A stretch of DNA of 64,000 nt from Actinobacteria bacterium IMCC26103 (GTDB lineage: Bacteria; Actinomycetota; Actinomycetes; Nanopelagicales; Nanopelagicaceae): the NCBI GenBank assembly GCA_002284875.1, contig CP015604.1, positions 310,001 through 374,000 of the forward strand. Direction: 5' to 3'. Shown piece after piece: positions 16,702 through 25,215 of this stretch. The notes beneath the pieces were generated by a model. The model made no database searches. It saw only the letters and a list, made by a program, of their open reading frames with translations, and was not told where the DNA came from. Each line of letters starts with the position of its first letter. Positions within the stretch are counted from its first letter, which is position 1. The position numbers and the translations under genes were made by a program.

Positions 16702-17838
16702 ATGTCACAGCAAAAGCTAGTTAAACTCGGCATCATCGGCGGAGGGCTGATGGGCCGAGAACTACTGGCGTTGGTTGGCCGATGGGATGCGCTCTTAGAA
16801 CACCCGGTTCGACCAGTAATTACCGCAATCGCTGATACCTCAGATGCAGTTCGTGAATTCTTCACAAACGCGGGCGTAACCGAGTCATATAGCGACTATA
16901 AAGAGTTGTTGGCTAGTGCAGATGTTGATGTGGTTTATATCGCCGTTCCTCATAATCTGCACGAAGAAATTTATATCGCCACAATCAACGCCGGTAAAGA
17001 TTTCTTAGGCGAAAAGCCATTTGGGATTGATCTTGCCGCGGCTGAGAAAATTGCAGCAGCCTTGGATGGTAAATCTAACTTTGTCCGCGTATCTAGCGAA
17101 CTACCTTTCTATCCAGGTGCACAAGCTGCGGTGCGAGAAGTGCAATCCGGAAACCTTGGCGAAATAGTAGAAGTTCGCTCGGGACTTCTGCACTCATCCG
17201 ATATCGACCGCAAGAAGAAAATAAATTGGAAACGGCAACGTAAATTCTGTGGTGATATCGGCGTATTGGGCGATCTCGGAATGCATGCCGCGCATATTCC
17301 GCTGCGCCTTGGTTATAAACCAAGAAAAATTTTTGCAATTTTGGATGACATCGTTACCCAACGTGAAAATGCCGGCGGCGAACAAGTGCCTTGCGATACT
17401 TTCGATAACGCAGTACTTGCGATGCGCGCGAAGAACCCGGGTAACGATCGCGAATTTCCTATGTTCTGGGAGATGAAGAGAATCGCACCAGGTGAAAGCA
17501 ACACCTTCTTTTTCAGCGCAATCGGTATGACCGGGGGAGTTCGTTTCAGCACAAAGAACCCAGCGGTTTATCACACCTTTGCGTTACGAAATGGTGAACA
17601 AGTCTGGTCAGAGATTCAACCTGGCCACGTTACTAATTGGCCGGTAATCACCGGACATATCTTTGAATTTGGCTTTCCAGATGCGCTCTTGCAGATGTGG
17701 GCGGCATATTTTGCAGAACGTGAAGGAAAGCTGGGAGATCGCTTCGCCTGTGCATCTGTTGCAGAAGTCATTGATTCCCATAAGGCTTTTGCAGCAGCGA
17801 TGAAATCTCACGAGACTCACGCAGAAATTTTACTTTAA
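16702..17838 (+). CDS. Gfo/Idh/MocA-family oxidoreductase
   Basis: About 378 aa. It has an N-terminal Rossmann motif, LGIIGGGLMGREL, then the family signature DVDVVYIAVPHNLHEEIYIATINAGKDFLGEKPFG, with the catalytic Lys of EKP. The C-terminal alpha/beta domain includes GDIGVLGDLGMHAAHIP, with the conserved Asp and His of substrate binding. Start at ATG 16702 (MSQQ), directly after the aldolase stop; a start at 16687 would overlap it. Such enzymes oxidise sugars or inositols with NAD(P). D-apiose dehydrogenase is one member family, so a link to the ApnL/ApnO-like genes is possible but not shown. Confidence 0.82.
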   Translation: MSQQKLVKLGIIGGGLMGRELLALVGRWDALLEHPVRPVITAIADTSDAVREFFTNAGVTESYSDYKELLASADVDVVYIAVPHNLHEEIYIATINAGKDFLGEKPFGIDLAAAEKIAAALDGKSNFVRVSSELPFYPGAQAAVREVQSGNLGEIVEVRSGLLHSSDIDRKKKINWKRQRKFCGDIGVLGDLGMHAAHIPLRLGYKPRKIFAILDDIVTQRENAGGEQVPCDTFDNAVLAMRAKNPGNDREFPMFWEMKRIAPGESNTFFFSAIGMTGGVRFSTKNPAVYHTFALRNGEQVWSEIQPGHVTNWPVITGHIFEFGFPDALLQMWAAYFAEREGKLGDRFACASVAEVIDSHKAFAAAMKSHETHAEILL

Positions 17839-18759
17839 ATGAAAGATCTAGCTGGAACAAATATCGCGGTCATCGGTAGCACGATGATGGATTTAACTGT
17901 CTACGCCGATATCTTGCCTGCAGCTGGTGAGACTAGATTCGGCGATAGCTTCACAACTGGTTTCGGTGGCAAAGGCGCTAATCAAGCGGTGATGGCCGCG
18001 CGAACTGGTGCGAAGGTAACGATGATTACCGGTATCGGAAGAGATGGATTCGGCGATGAAAGTTTGCAGAATTTCAAAGATTGTCAGATGGATACAACTT
18101 CAGTTCTACGTCTTGAAACCCACACCGGTGTTGCCCATATCTGGGTAGATGGCCAAGGTCAGAACCGTATTTCAATTGTTCCCGGCGCTAATTTTGCTTT
18201 AACTCCGCAAGATGCAAACGATGAAGTAGGTAAGTTGAAAAATGTAAGTGTTTTGATTGCGCAATGTGAGATCCCTCAAGAAGTTACGCTGGCAGCTTTT
18301 CGCACCGCACAAGACCTGGGCATCACAACGATTCTAAATCCAGCACCATATCAACCCCTCACTGATGACTTACTTAAATTAACTGATTGGTTAATCCCCA
18401 ATGAGATTGAATTTGCAGAATTAGATCATTCTCATCGCGCGCCGGATTCAGATGAAATAATTGCTTCACTTCGCTCCAAAGGCAGAACCATTGTGACGCT
18501 CGGCAGTGAGGGCGCAGCGTTAGTCACGCTAGATGGAAAAGTTAAAAGATTTAGCGCAAAGAAAGTTAGCGCAGTAGATACAACCGGGGCCGGAGATTGT
18601 TTTATCGGTGCATTTGCGGCAGCTCTGGCATCAGGTGCCAGCGAAGATAGCGCTGTGCAATTTGGAATTGATTGTGCGACCAAGAGCGTTATGCGAAAAG
18701 GTGCACAATCTTCTTACCCAAAGTTAGATGAGATGGATTTCAGCCTGATCGTAAAATAA
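17839..18759 (+). CDS. rbsK: Ribokinase (PfkB family)
   Basis: 306 aa, usual ribokinase length. It contains GGKGANQAVMAARTGA near residue 43, the sugar-binding Asp region early (VIGSTMMDLTVYAD), and the ATP-site signature DTTGAGDCFIGAFAAAL with catalytic Asp near residue 250. The GGKGANQA motif is more typical of ribokinases than of fructokinases. It phosphorylates D-ribose at C5. It starts immediately after the dehydrogenase stop and converges with the RbsD-like gene, whose 3' end overlaps its last 20 nt. The ribose role is supported by the adjacent RbsD pyranase. Confidence 0.85.
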   Translation: MKDLAGTNIAVIGSTMMDLTVYADILPAAGETRFGDSFTTGFGGKGANQAVMAARTGAKVTMITGIGRDGFGDESLQNFKDCQMDTTSVLRLETHTGVAHIWVDGQGQNRISIVPGANFALTPQDANDEVGKLKNVSVLIAQCEIPQEVTLAAFRTAQDLGITTILNPAPYQPLTDDLLKLTDWLIPNEIEFAELDHSHRAPDSDEIIASLRSKGRTIVTLGSEGAALVTLDGKVKRFSAKKVSAVDTTGAGDCFIGAFAAALASGASEDSAVQFGIDCATKSVMRKGAQSSYPKLDEMDFSLIVK

Positions 18760-19129
18760 CACTGCTGTATGGCACAGCATCGCCAGTATGAATGATTCCT
18801 AAAGCTTGACCGACTTTAACTTTGAAGTCCTCGTGGGGAATAACAGTTGTCTTTAATCCACCATGATGCTTTTTATAATCTGCAACGGTGGCAGCATCAA
18901 CTTTAGCTTCAAATTCTGCGGCTAAATACATGCCGGTTAAATCCAAGTGCGGCAAGATCGCATCAAGAACCTGGCAGACCGTCGGAGTTCCCATAATGAG
19001 TGCAAGATCAATAGTTTCCACGTTGGGATAAGTCGGAAACGGTCCATCAACAATTGCGATCGTATTTACATGGCGAAAGCGCGCCAAGAGAGATGCCAGG
19101 TCCCCATTGATAATTCCATTTTTTATCAT
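18740..19129 (-). CDS. rbsD: RbsD/FucU-family sugar mutarotase (D-ribose pyranase-like)
   Basis: About 129 aa from ATG 19129 (MIKNGIIN), preceded by AGGGAATT; an upstream start at 19162 is less likely. It has the family core: N-terminal LARFRHVNTIAIVDGPFP, with the catalytic His and Asp (family IGHTD..VIADAG-like), and the C-terminal PYSSVILRSG (family PYANVIL). The enzyme interconverts pyranose and furanose forms so that ribokinase receives furanose. The motif order is complete but His-Thr-Asp is changed to His-Val-Asn, so the substrate may differ from ribose. It is convergent with rbsK. Confidence 0.78.
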   Translation of the reverse strand: MIKNGIINGDLASLLARFRHVNTIAIVDGPFPTYPNVETIDLALIMGTPTVCQVLDAILPHLDLTGMYLAAEFEAKVDAATVADYKKHHGGLKTTVIPHEDFKVKVGQALGIIHTGDAVPYSSVILRSG

Positions 19130-19180
19130 GAATTTATAATTCCCTAGTAATCGCCTTCGCACAAGCGCTAAACTTGAAAA

Positions 19181-19816
19181 ATGCCTGAAGAGCTAGCCAA
19201 CCAAGCAGCCGCACTTGCCCGAATCCAAGAACATCTGGAGAAAGCCACCGAACGTGTATTAATTGGAATTATCGGCAAACCTGGCGCCGGTAAGTCGACT
19301 CTCTCGAAATTTCTATTGAGCAAGCTACCAAAAGAATTTGTCACAGTGGTGCCAATGGATGGATATCACTTGAGTAATAAGGTATTAAAAGAGCTAAAGC
19401 GCGCCGATCGTAAAGGCGCCCCCGATACCTTTGATGTGGCGGGGTTTGTATCGCTAGTAAAACGTATCCGCTCTGAACAGACCAATAATATTTATTATCC
19501 AATTTTCGATCGTGCGATCGAAGAATCCATTGCCGCTCAAGGCGTCGTTACCTCAGCAACCAAGGTTGTAATCATTGAGGGAAATTATTTACTGCATGAT
19601 GAAGGTGGCTGGGAAGTCGTAAACGATCTTCTTGATGAGAGCTGGATGGTCGATGTCGATGACGATAAACGAATCTCTCGCTTGATCTCGCGCCATATTG
19701 CTTATGGCAAAGAGCCCGAAGCGGCAAAAGCTTGGGCGAAAGGCACTGACGAAGCCAATGCACAACTAATCGAACGCGGACGTTACCGCGCCGATTTCGT
19801 TGTTGCTATTGATTAA
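19181..19816 (+). CDS. P-loop kinase of the phosphoribulokinase/uridine kinase family (FrcK/YggC-like)
   Basis: 211 aa. Walker A GKPGAGKST is near residue 33; PMDGYHLSN and the later VVIIEGNYLL are the standard second and third motifs of the PRK/URK/CoaA family. The short length and the RKGAPDTFDVAGFV lid segment resemble proteins annotated as fructose-transport kinase FrcK or nucleoside/nucleotide kinase. Substrate is uncertain: a sugar or nucleoside is plausible given ribokinase and RbsD next door. The stop overlaps the 3' end of the convergent aminotransferase by 4 nt. Confidence 0.75.
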   Translation: MPEELANQAAALARIQEHLEKATERVLIGIIGKPGAGKSTLSKFLLSKLPKEFVTVVPMDGYHLSNKVLKELKRADRKGAPDTFDVAGFVSLVKRIRSEQTNNIYYPIFDRAIEESIAAQGVVTSATKVVIIEGNYLLHDEGGWEVVNDLLDESWMVDVDDDKRISRLISRHIAYGKEPEAAKAWAKGTDEANAQLIERGRYRADFVVAID

Positions 19817-21225
19817 CTACGCAGAGCTACAGCAAAGGAGCGGAAATCTTCGACCAAAATGTCGATCTCTTTCTGTCCATGTGCCAAACTAATCAACCAC
19901 TGCTCATCAAGGCCCGGAGGGGTAATAATTCCGCGATTTAATGACCAGAGCCAGGAAAGTTCTGCAACTGCAAAGTCTGTTGCCTTGTAATCACGATAGT
20001 TGCGAACTGGGTTTGTAGACCAAGTAATACAGCCTTTAACTCCAAAGCCAACGGTATGTGCTGGAAGTTGGTACTCGTCGATTATTTCAGAGATTCGTTC
20101 CAGTGCTTGTTGGTTTAGCGCTTCAGCAGCAGCAAGAGTTTCGGCATTACAAATTTTATCTACAGCGCGAACACCAGCCATCGCTAATGGATTTCCGTTA
20201 AATGTACCGAAGTGGGCCATTTTACCGTTTGTCACATAATCCATGTACTTCTGTTTGCCACCAAAGGCTGCCAGAGTTAATCCACCACCAATTGACTTAG
20301 CCAAAGTAATTAAATCTGGCTGCACGCCAAGTCTTTGTGCGGCGCCTTGATGTCCGGCAGTTAAACCAGTTTTAACCTCATCAAAAATTAAAATGATTCC
20401 GTATTGATCGCAAAGTTCACGAACGCGTTCTAAGTAACCAGCATCTGGCAGAACAATTCCGATATTTTCTAGAACTGGCTCAACTATGAAGCACGCGATA
20501 GTTGAAGAGTGCTTTTCAAAGATCGCCTCTAGCGATTCAGGATTGTTATAAGGAACTACAAATACATTTCCAGTTACTAAATTTGAATCAGTTACTGGAG
20601 TTGGAAAGTCCGCATCTCCTGCAGATTCAACCTTGGGCTTTGATGAGACAACAAATGGATCATAGCTTCCGTGATATCCGCCCTCGACCTTAACTATGTC
20701 GCTCTTGCCACTTGCAGACCTGGCAACTCGAACCGCATACATCGTTGACTCAGTGCCTGAGTTTGTAAATCGCACCTGATCTATTCTAAAACGACGGCAG
20801 ATTCGTTCTGCGGCATCGGTTGAAATTGGAGATGGGGTAACAAAGAGCATTCCTGTGTCGAGAGCGGCTTTAGCCTCTTCTACGACAACTGGATTTAAGT
20901 GGCCAGCGAGCATTGCGCCAAAGCCCATAGATAGATCTAGCAATTGGCGACCATCAACATCGGTCATCCACGCGCCTTTAGCGGAGACGATCGAGATTGG
21001 ATATGGATCCCAGTGCTGGAAGCTAGAGGTAACTCCAAGGGGGAGCGACTTCATAGAGCGTGCGCTCTCGGTGGCTGAGCCCTTAGTGTTTTTGGTAAAT
21101 AGTTGCCATTCTGAGGCTAGTAAAGAAGCTACTTTCTCAGGCGATATCGGCGTGGATGTTGCTGGTAGTGATCTAAAACTTTCCGCATGATGCGATTGTG
21201 TAATCATTTTAAAGCTGTACGGCAA
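19813..21225 (-). CDS. Class III aminotransferase (glutamate-1-semialdehyde aminomutase-like)
   Basis: 470 aa PLP enzyme. DVDGRQLLDLSMGFGAMLAGH, RFTNSGTESTMYAVRVA, IILIFDEVKTGLTAG (PLP Asp) and DLITLAKSIGGG (catalytic Lys) are in the right order, followed by HFGTFNGNPLA. The overall pattern is that of GSA-like aminotransferases outside the haem pathway. The first about 35 residues are non-conserved, so the start may be internal (for example the second Met). It may transaminate an amino sugar or amino acid; no partner in the window fixes the substrate. Confidence 0.82.
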   Translation of the reverse strand: MPYSFKMITQSHHAESFRSLPATSTPISPEKVASLLASEWQLFTKNTKGSATESARSMKSLPLGVTSSFQHWDPYPISIVSAKGAWMTDVDGRQLLDLSMGFGAMLAGHLNPVVVEEAKAALDTGMLFVTPSPISTDAAERICRRFRIDQVRFTNSGTESTMYAVRVARSASGKSDIVKVEGGYHGSYDPFVVSSKPKVESAGDADFPTPVTDSNLVTGNVFVVPYNNPESLEAIFEKHSSTIACFIVEPVLENIGIVLPDAGYLERVRELCDQYGIILIFDEVKTGLTAGHQGAAQRLGVQPDLITLAKSIGGGLTLAAFGGKQKYMDYVTNGKMAHFGTFNGNPLAMAGVRAVDKICNAETLAAAEALNQQALERISEIIDEYQLPAHTVGFGVKGCITWSTNPVRNYRDYKATDFAVAELSWLWSLNRGIITPPGLDEQWLISLAHGQKEIDILVEDFRSFAVALRS

Positions 21226-21356
21226 AGGTTTCTGATTTAGAAACTCGTTTGAGAAGTACTCTCCCCGTCATTTTCATTCTTTCGAATGTGTCGTAAGTAT
21301 CTCCGAAGTTAAAAAAAGTTGCAACCCCTACCCCTTTTTATGCGAGAAGTTCGGGC
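21226..21356. promoter_or_regulatory. Divergent intergenic region, aminotransferase / glycosyltransferase
   Basis: 131 bp between divergent starts. It holds two promoters by necessity. AT-rich runs and a short inverted ATTCTTTCGAAT-like segment (about 21277-21290) are visible, but no firmly assignable site. Confidence 0.35.
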
Positions 21357-22796
21357 GTGTCTCATAAACTTCCGTTCGTTATGGAAAAACCAACAATAAT
21401 TCTTGCAACAAGTAATGGCGTAGGTATGGGCCATTTAGCCCGGGCATCGGCAATTGCGCACGCGTTAAAAGAGTATGCAAATCCCATCATTGTTTCAATG
21501 GCCGGTGGAATTGCGGAAGTTCCAGAATTTATGGGGATACGTTGCGAATATATTCCAGGGCGCGATCGCTTGTGGATGTCACGCGAAAAATGGGACGCGT
21601 ATCTTCGCGATCGTTTATTGGCTCTGGTGGATGAAACTGGCGCACGCGTACTTTCCTTTGACGGAGTTGTTCCTTATCCAGGGGTAATTGCTGCAAAGTT
21701 TGGCCATCCAGAACTCTCCTTAGTTTGGGTGCGTCGCGGTTTATGGCAGAAAAAACCGCAGCGCTTTGTTTTAGGTTTGCAATCAAAGATGATGGATCAC
21801 ATAGTTGAACCTGGTGATATCGCTCGAGCGTATGATTTTGGTCCAACTGCAAAACGAGGAGATGCAACTCTGACATCACCCGTTTCGCTATTTCAAAAAA
21901 GCGATGCCTTTTCTCGTGATGAAGCCCGTCAGTTATTAGGACTTGACCTAAATCGACCAGCAGTTCTGGTTCAACTTGGCACTGGCGATAGCGATGTTAA
22001 CGAGAAGATGACCGCTGCTTTATCTGGCCTACTTGGCTGGAAAGATCTTCAAGTAATTCTCACCAAGCAACCGTTAGATAAAGACGGCAACTCACTTGCT
22101 CCGGCGGGTTTAGATATTCGCGTGGTGCGCTACTTCCCACTGGCTCGCGTACTGCGCGCCTTTGACGCTGCTATATGTGCAACCGGCTACAACGGGGTAC
22201 ATGAACTTTTGCCCGCTCAGGTGCCGACCGTGTTTGTCTCAAACATCCGCGGCACCGATGACCAAGAAGCACGCGCGAAATGGTGTAACGATTTTGGATT
22301 TGCAATACGCGCCGATCAAGCAGATCTAGCAGATATCACCGCCAAGGTGCGTTCGTTACAAGATCCACAATTACGTATGAAGTTAAGTGAGAAATGTAGT
22401 GAACTTCCGAACCCAACGGGTGGTGTTGAAATTGCAAAGATTCTTTACGAGCTTGCGATAGCAAAAGAACCAATTAGGCCTTCCCGAATTACCTATTTAC
22501 GTTTAACTATTCAAGAACATATCAACCGCGGGATGCGACATGTGGTTTATATGGGACTTCGCCGGCTAGTTCTTATTTATCGCACAATACGCCCGCATAA
22601 AATTGAACAAGTAACGCGTCAGGCGCCGCCAATCTGGGGCGATCAACAGACCGCAAAAGAAATACATAGCCTTATAAAAGGTGAGCAACGCTTTGAACAT
22701 TTGATTTCGGGCGCATCTGAAAAATACAAGGTTCGCCGTGCAGAAATTGCGAAAGCGGCGTATGGTGATCTGACAGAGGCGATCGAGAGAACATGA
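21357..22796 (+). CDS. Glycosyltransferase, MurG/UDP-glycosyltransferase-like (GT-B)
   Basis: 479 aa. The N-terminus ILATSNGVGMGHLARASAIA is the Gly-rich loop of MurG-like GT-B enzymes. The C-terminal half has VLVQLGTGDSD, then ATGYNGVHELLPAQVPTVFVSN and GTDDQEARA, a donor-binding pattern seen in undecaprenyl-linked and capsular glycosyltransferases. A C-terminal extension of about 110 residues with many basic residues follows the GT domain. The GTG start at 21357 gives the listed length; an ATG at 21381 is an equally good alternative. Acceptor and donor are unknown. The next gene, a small membrane protein, overlaps by 4 nt and is probably translated with it. Confidence 0.75.
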   Translation: MSHKLPFVMEKPTIILATSNGVGMGHLARASAIAHALKEYANPIIVSMAGGIAEVPEFMGIRCEYIPGRDRLWMSREKWDAYLRDRLLALVDETGARVLSFDGVVPYPGVIAAKFGHPELSLVWVRRGLWQKKPQRFVLGLQSKMMDHIVEPGDIARAYDFGPTAKRGDATLTSPVSLFQKSDAFSRDEARQLLGLDLNRPAVLVQLGTGDSDVNEKMTAALSGLLGWKDLQVILTKQPLDKDGNSLAPAGLDIRVVRYFPLARVLRAFDAAICATGYNGVHELLPAQVPTVFVSNIRGTDDQEARAKWCNDFGFAIRADQADLADITAKVRSLQDPQLRMKLSEKCSELPNPTGGVEIAKILYELAIAKEPIRPSRITYLRLTIQEHINRGMRHVVYMGLRRLVLIYRTIRPHKIEQVTRQAPPIWGDQQTAKEIHSLIKGEQRFEHLISGASEKYKVRRAEIAKAAYGDLTEAIERT

Positions 22797-23122
22797 ATTT
22801 CAGAACTTGGATGAAAAAGACAAAGGCTGGGCACTTTCTGTGGCGCATCATAATTGGAGTAGCTGGTGGTTCAGTTACAGTTATAGGTGCCATAGCTCTA
22901 GTTGGCCCCGGCCCTGGAATATTAATTGTGCTTGCTGGACTTGGAATTTTGGCTTCTGAATTTGCTTGGGCTGCGCGAGTAATGGTTCACACCAGAACTT
23001 ATGCGCAAAAAGCCGCCGATCAAGTTGGTATGCCAAAGTGGGCACAACTTGCACTTATCGCAGCCGCCGCCGTTATATCTATCTTCGTGATCTTATATTT
23101 ATATAAAACTGGCAAGATCTAA
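22793..23122 (+). CDS. Small membrane protein with PGPGW domain
   Basis: 109 aa with two clear membrane segments (about residues 18-60 and 83-103). The loop VGPGPGILIVLAGLGILASEFAWA is the core of the PGPGW family (TIGR02611/PF09656-type), common as an uncharacterised actinobacterial membrane protein. Function is unknown. It overlaps the glycosyltransferase by 4 nt (ATGA), and its 3' end is 1 nt from the convergent kynA stop. Confidence 0.82.
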   Translation: MNFRTWMKKTKAGHFLWRIIIGVAGGSVTVIGAIALVGPGPGILIVLAGLGILASEFAWAARVMVHTRTYAQKAADQVGMPKWAQLALIAAAAVISIFVILYLYKTGKI

Positions 23123-23920
23123 TTAAAACTGGGAACGTATATCCCAAAGATCTTTAAAGACTGGATTAAATAAAGTACTCGCTAAGTATTTAACTCCATC
23201 AGAGCCACCGGTACCTGCTTTTTGCCCAATAGTGCGTTCTACCATTTTCACATGGCGATACCGCCATTCTTGCAATCCTTCATCGATATCCATTAACCGT
23301 TCACAAACCATCGCAGATTCGGGATCTTCACGGTGCACGGCAAGTAGCGCAACGATTACACGTGGATCGGATTGATAGTGCGTTGCTTTATCTCGGTTTA
23401 ATATTTCATCAGGGATTTTATGACCACGTTTGGCAAGGTAAGCAAGCGTTGAGTCCCAAATCGAATTACGAGATGAGATCTCTTTTATCTCGGCCTGTAC
23501 CGCAGGTGGTAGATGAGATGCCATTTTTGAATCGCGTCGCCCCAATAAAGCTTCTACTTTTCTAAATTGAGCAGATTGGAAACCACTGGATGAAGATAGA
23601 TATCCGCGGAAAGCGTTAAATTGCAGTGGTGTCATAGTTTCTAAAATATCTACCTGTGTGACACAAACTTTAAGTATGGTGCGAATTCTCCCCAGTATGG
23701 CCAAAGAACGATGGGTATCACCTGATTCGAGCGCTTTAGCCGCTTCATTAAATTCATGTATTAATTGCTTAAACCAGAGCTCATAACTTTGATGGATGAT
23801 GATAAAAAGCATCTCATCGTGTTCTGGGCCATCAGATAGCGGGGTTTGTAGCGAAAGCAACTTGTCAATTGCTAAATATGAATTGTAAGTAAGTGCAGAA
23901 TCGAATTCGCCGTTGCTCAA
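23123..23920 (-). CDS. kynA: Tryptophan 2,3-dioxygenase
   Basis: 265 aa, typical bacterial length. The haem/substrate motifs are present: LFIIIHQSYELWFKQLIHE near residue 50 (family HQ.YELWFKQ), FNAFRGYLSSSSGFQS in the middle and FNPVFKDLWDIRSQF at the end. It oxidises L-tryptophan to N-formylkynurenine, the first step of the kynurenine route. It is downstream of kynU with 4-nt overlap, forming a two-gene operon. A kynurenine formamidase gene (kynB) is not visible in the window. Confidence 0.93.
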   Translation of the reverse strand: MSNGEFDSALTYNSYLAIDKLLSLQTPLSDGPEHDEMLFIIIHQSYELWFKQLIHEFNEAAKALESGDTHRSLAILGRIRTILKVCVTQVDILETMTPLQFNAFRGYLSSSSGFQSAQFRKVEALLGRRDSKMASHLPPAVQAEIKEISSRNSIWDSTLAYLAKRGHKIPDEILNRDKATHYQSDPRVIVALLAVHREDPESAMVCERLMDIDEGLQEWRYRHVKMVERTIGQKAGTGGSDGVKYLASTLFNPVFKDLWDIRSQF

Positions 23921-25191
23921 GTGACTCTCGAATCAGTTGTTTTAATCTTCTCGTATTGACGTGTTGCGACTAGATCGCGAATGCGCGCAAATCCATCCCA
24001 TACTTCCACATAAGAAGTTGGAAGCGGTGCAATTGCAAGACGAATTGAATTGGGGGTTCGGTAGTCAGGAATAACATCAGCAAATTCGCGCAGCGCTACA
24101 CAGATTCGTGCAGCTTCCGGATGGCCGATTGAAATATGTCCGCCGCGTTCTTGTGGATTGCGCGATGTTAGTAAAGTAAATCCAAGTTCTGCCAGCCATG
24201 CATCGTAGAGTTGAATCATCATCTCAGTGCCAATGGCGGCCTTTTCTGAGATTGCACCAATGCCGGCTTCTTCGATCATCGTAAATGCGCTCTTAATGCA
24301 ACGCAATCCAATAAGTGAAGGGCTAGCGATTTGGAAGCCACGTATACCTGGTGCGCGTTCAAAGTCAGCGCCCATTGCAAATTGTTCACCTTGCGAGAAC
24401 CAACCTTGTATCGGAACTTGAAGTTCTGCTTGCACCCTCTTATTTACATATAACCAAGCTGGTGCACCAGGTCCAGAATTACCATATTTATAGGTGCAGC
24501 CAACTGCGATATCAACACCATTTTTATCAAAATCCATCTCGATCGCACCAACTGCGTGGCTGGCATCCCACAACATAAACGCGCCATGTTTACGAACTAA
24601 ATCGGTAAGTGACTTAATATCATTTCGCGCACCAGAGCGATATTGAATTACCTCTAAAGTAACTAGCGCCACATCATCGTTTAAATATGGTGCCAGAATT
24701 TCCGGTGTTATTCGTTCATGCTCGGCCGAACCGGCAGATTCGTTATCAATAATTACAAGCTTTAATCCAAACTGCTTGGCGATACCATCGAGGATGTAAC
24801 GATCTGTTGGAAAATTAGCGGCATCAGTAATAATGGTTTTCCGACCTGGCCGGGCATGAATTGCAGCGAGTGCTAGTTGATAGAAATTAACTGAAGTCGT
24901 GTCGCAAGCCAATACTTGTCCCGCGGCTGCGCCGAGTGTGGCGCGACCAATTAAATCCCCAGTTGGTTGAGCTTCATCTACCCAATGTCCCCATCCGGTT
25001 ACAACTTCAGGACCCCACTCATCTGTCATAAATGAGTTGACGGCAGAAATTGTCGAAAGTGGCAGCCGTCCTAGCGAATTGCCATCTAAATAACAGATAT
25101 TCGAATCGCCGATCACAAATTGAGAACGGAAACGAGCCAGCGGATCGCGAGCATCTAGATCAAGTGCAAACTGTCGGTCAGTGGCCTTCAT
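23917..25191 (-). CDS. kynU: Kynureninase
   Basis: 424 aa PLP enzyme. YLDGNSLGRLP opens the fold, FMLWDASHAVGAIEMD carries the PLP-contacting Asp/His pair, and DIAVGCTYKYGNSGPGAP holds the PLP Lys. The C-terminal GHISIGHPEA and PDYRTPNSIRLAIAPL are family hallmarks. It hydrolyses kynurenine to anthranilate and alanine. With kynA it gives a tryptophan-to-anthranilate route if formamidase activity is supplied elsewhere. The start is ATG 25191, 24 nt from the divergent ABC-F gene. Confidence 0.93.
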   Translation of the reverse strand: MKATDRQFALDLDARDPLARFRSQFVIGDSNICYLDGNSLGRLPLSTISAVNSFMTDEWGPEVVTGWGHWVDEAQPTGDLIGRATLGAAAGQVLACDTTSVNFYQLALAAIHARPGRKTIITDAANFPTDRYILDGIAKQFGLKLVIIDNESAGSAEHERITPEILAPYLNDDVALVTLEVIQYRSGARNDIKSLTDLVRKHGAFMLWDASHAVGAIEMDFDKNGVDIAVGCTYKYGNSGPGAPAWLYVNKRVQAELQVPIQGWFSQGEQFAMGADFERAPGIRGFQIASPSLIGLRCIKSAFTMIEEAGIGAISEKAAIGTEMMIQLYDAWLAELGFTLLTSRNPQERGGHISIGHPEAARICVALREFADVIPDYRTPNSIRLAIAPLPTSYVEVWDGFARIRDLVATRQYEKIKTTDSRVT

Positions 25192-25215
25192 AGTTGAAAG
25201 GTACGCTCTCCCATC

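Noticed and set aside
17093-17574. Minus-strand ORFs inside the Gfo/Idh/MocA gene
   Set aside because: Antisense to a gene with complete family motifs; no independent signal.
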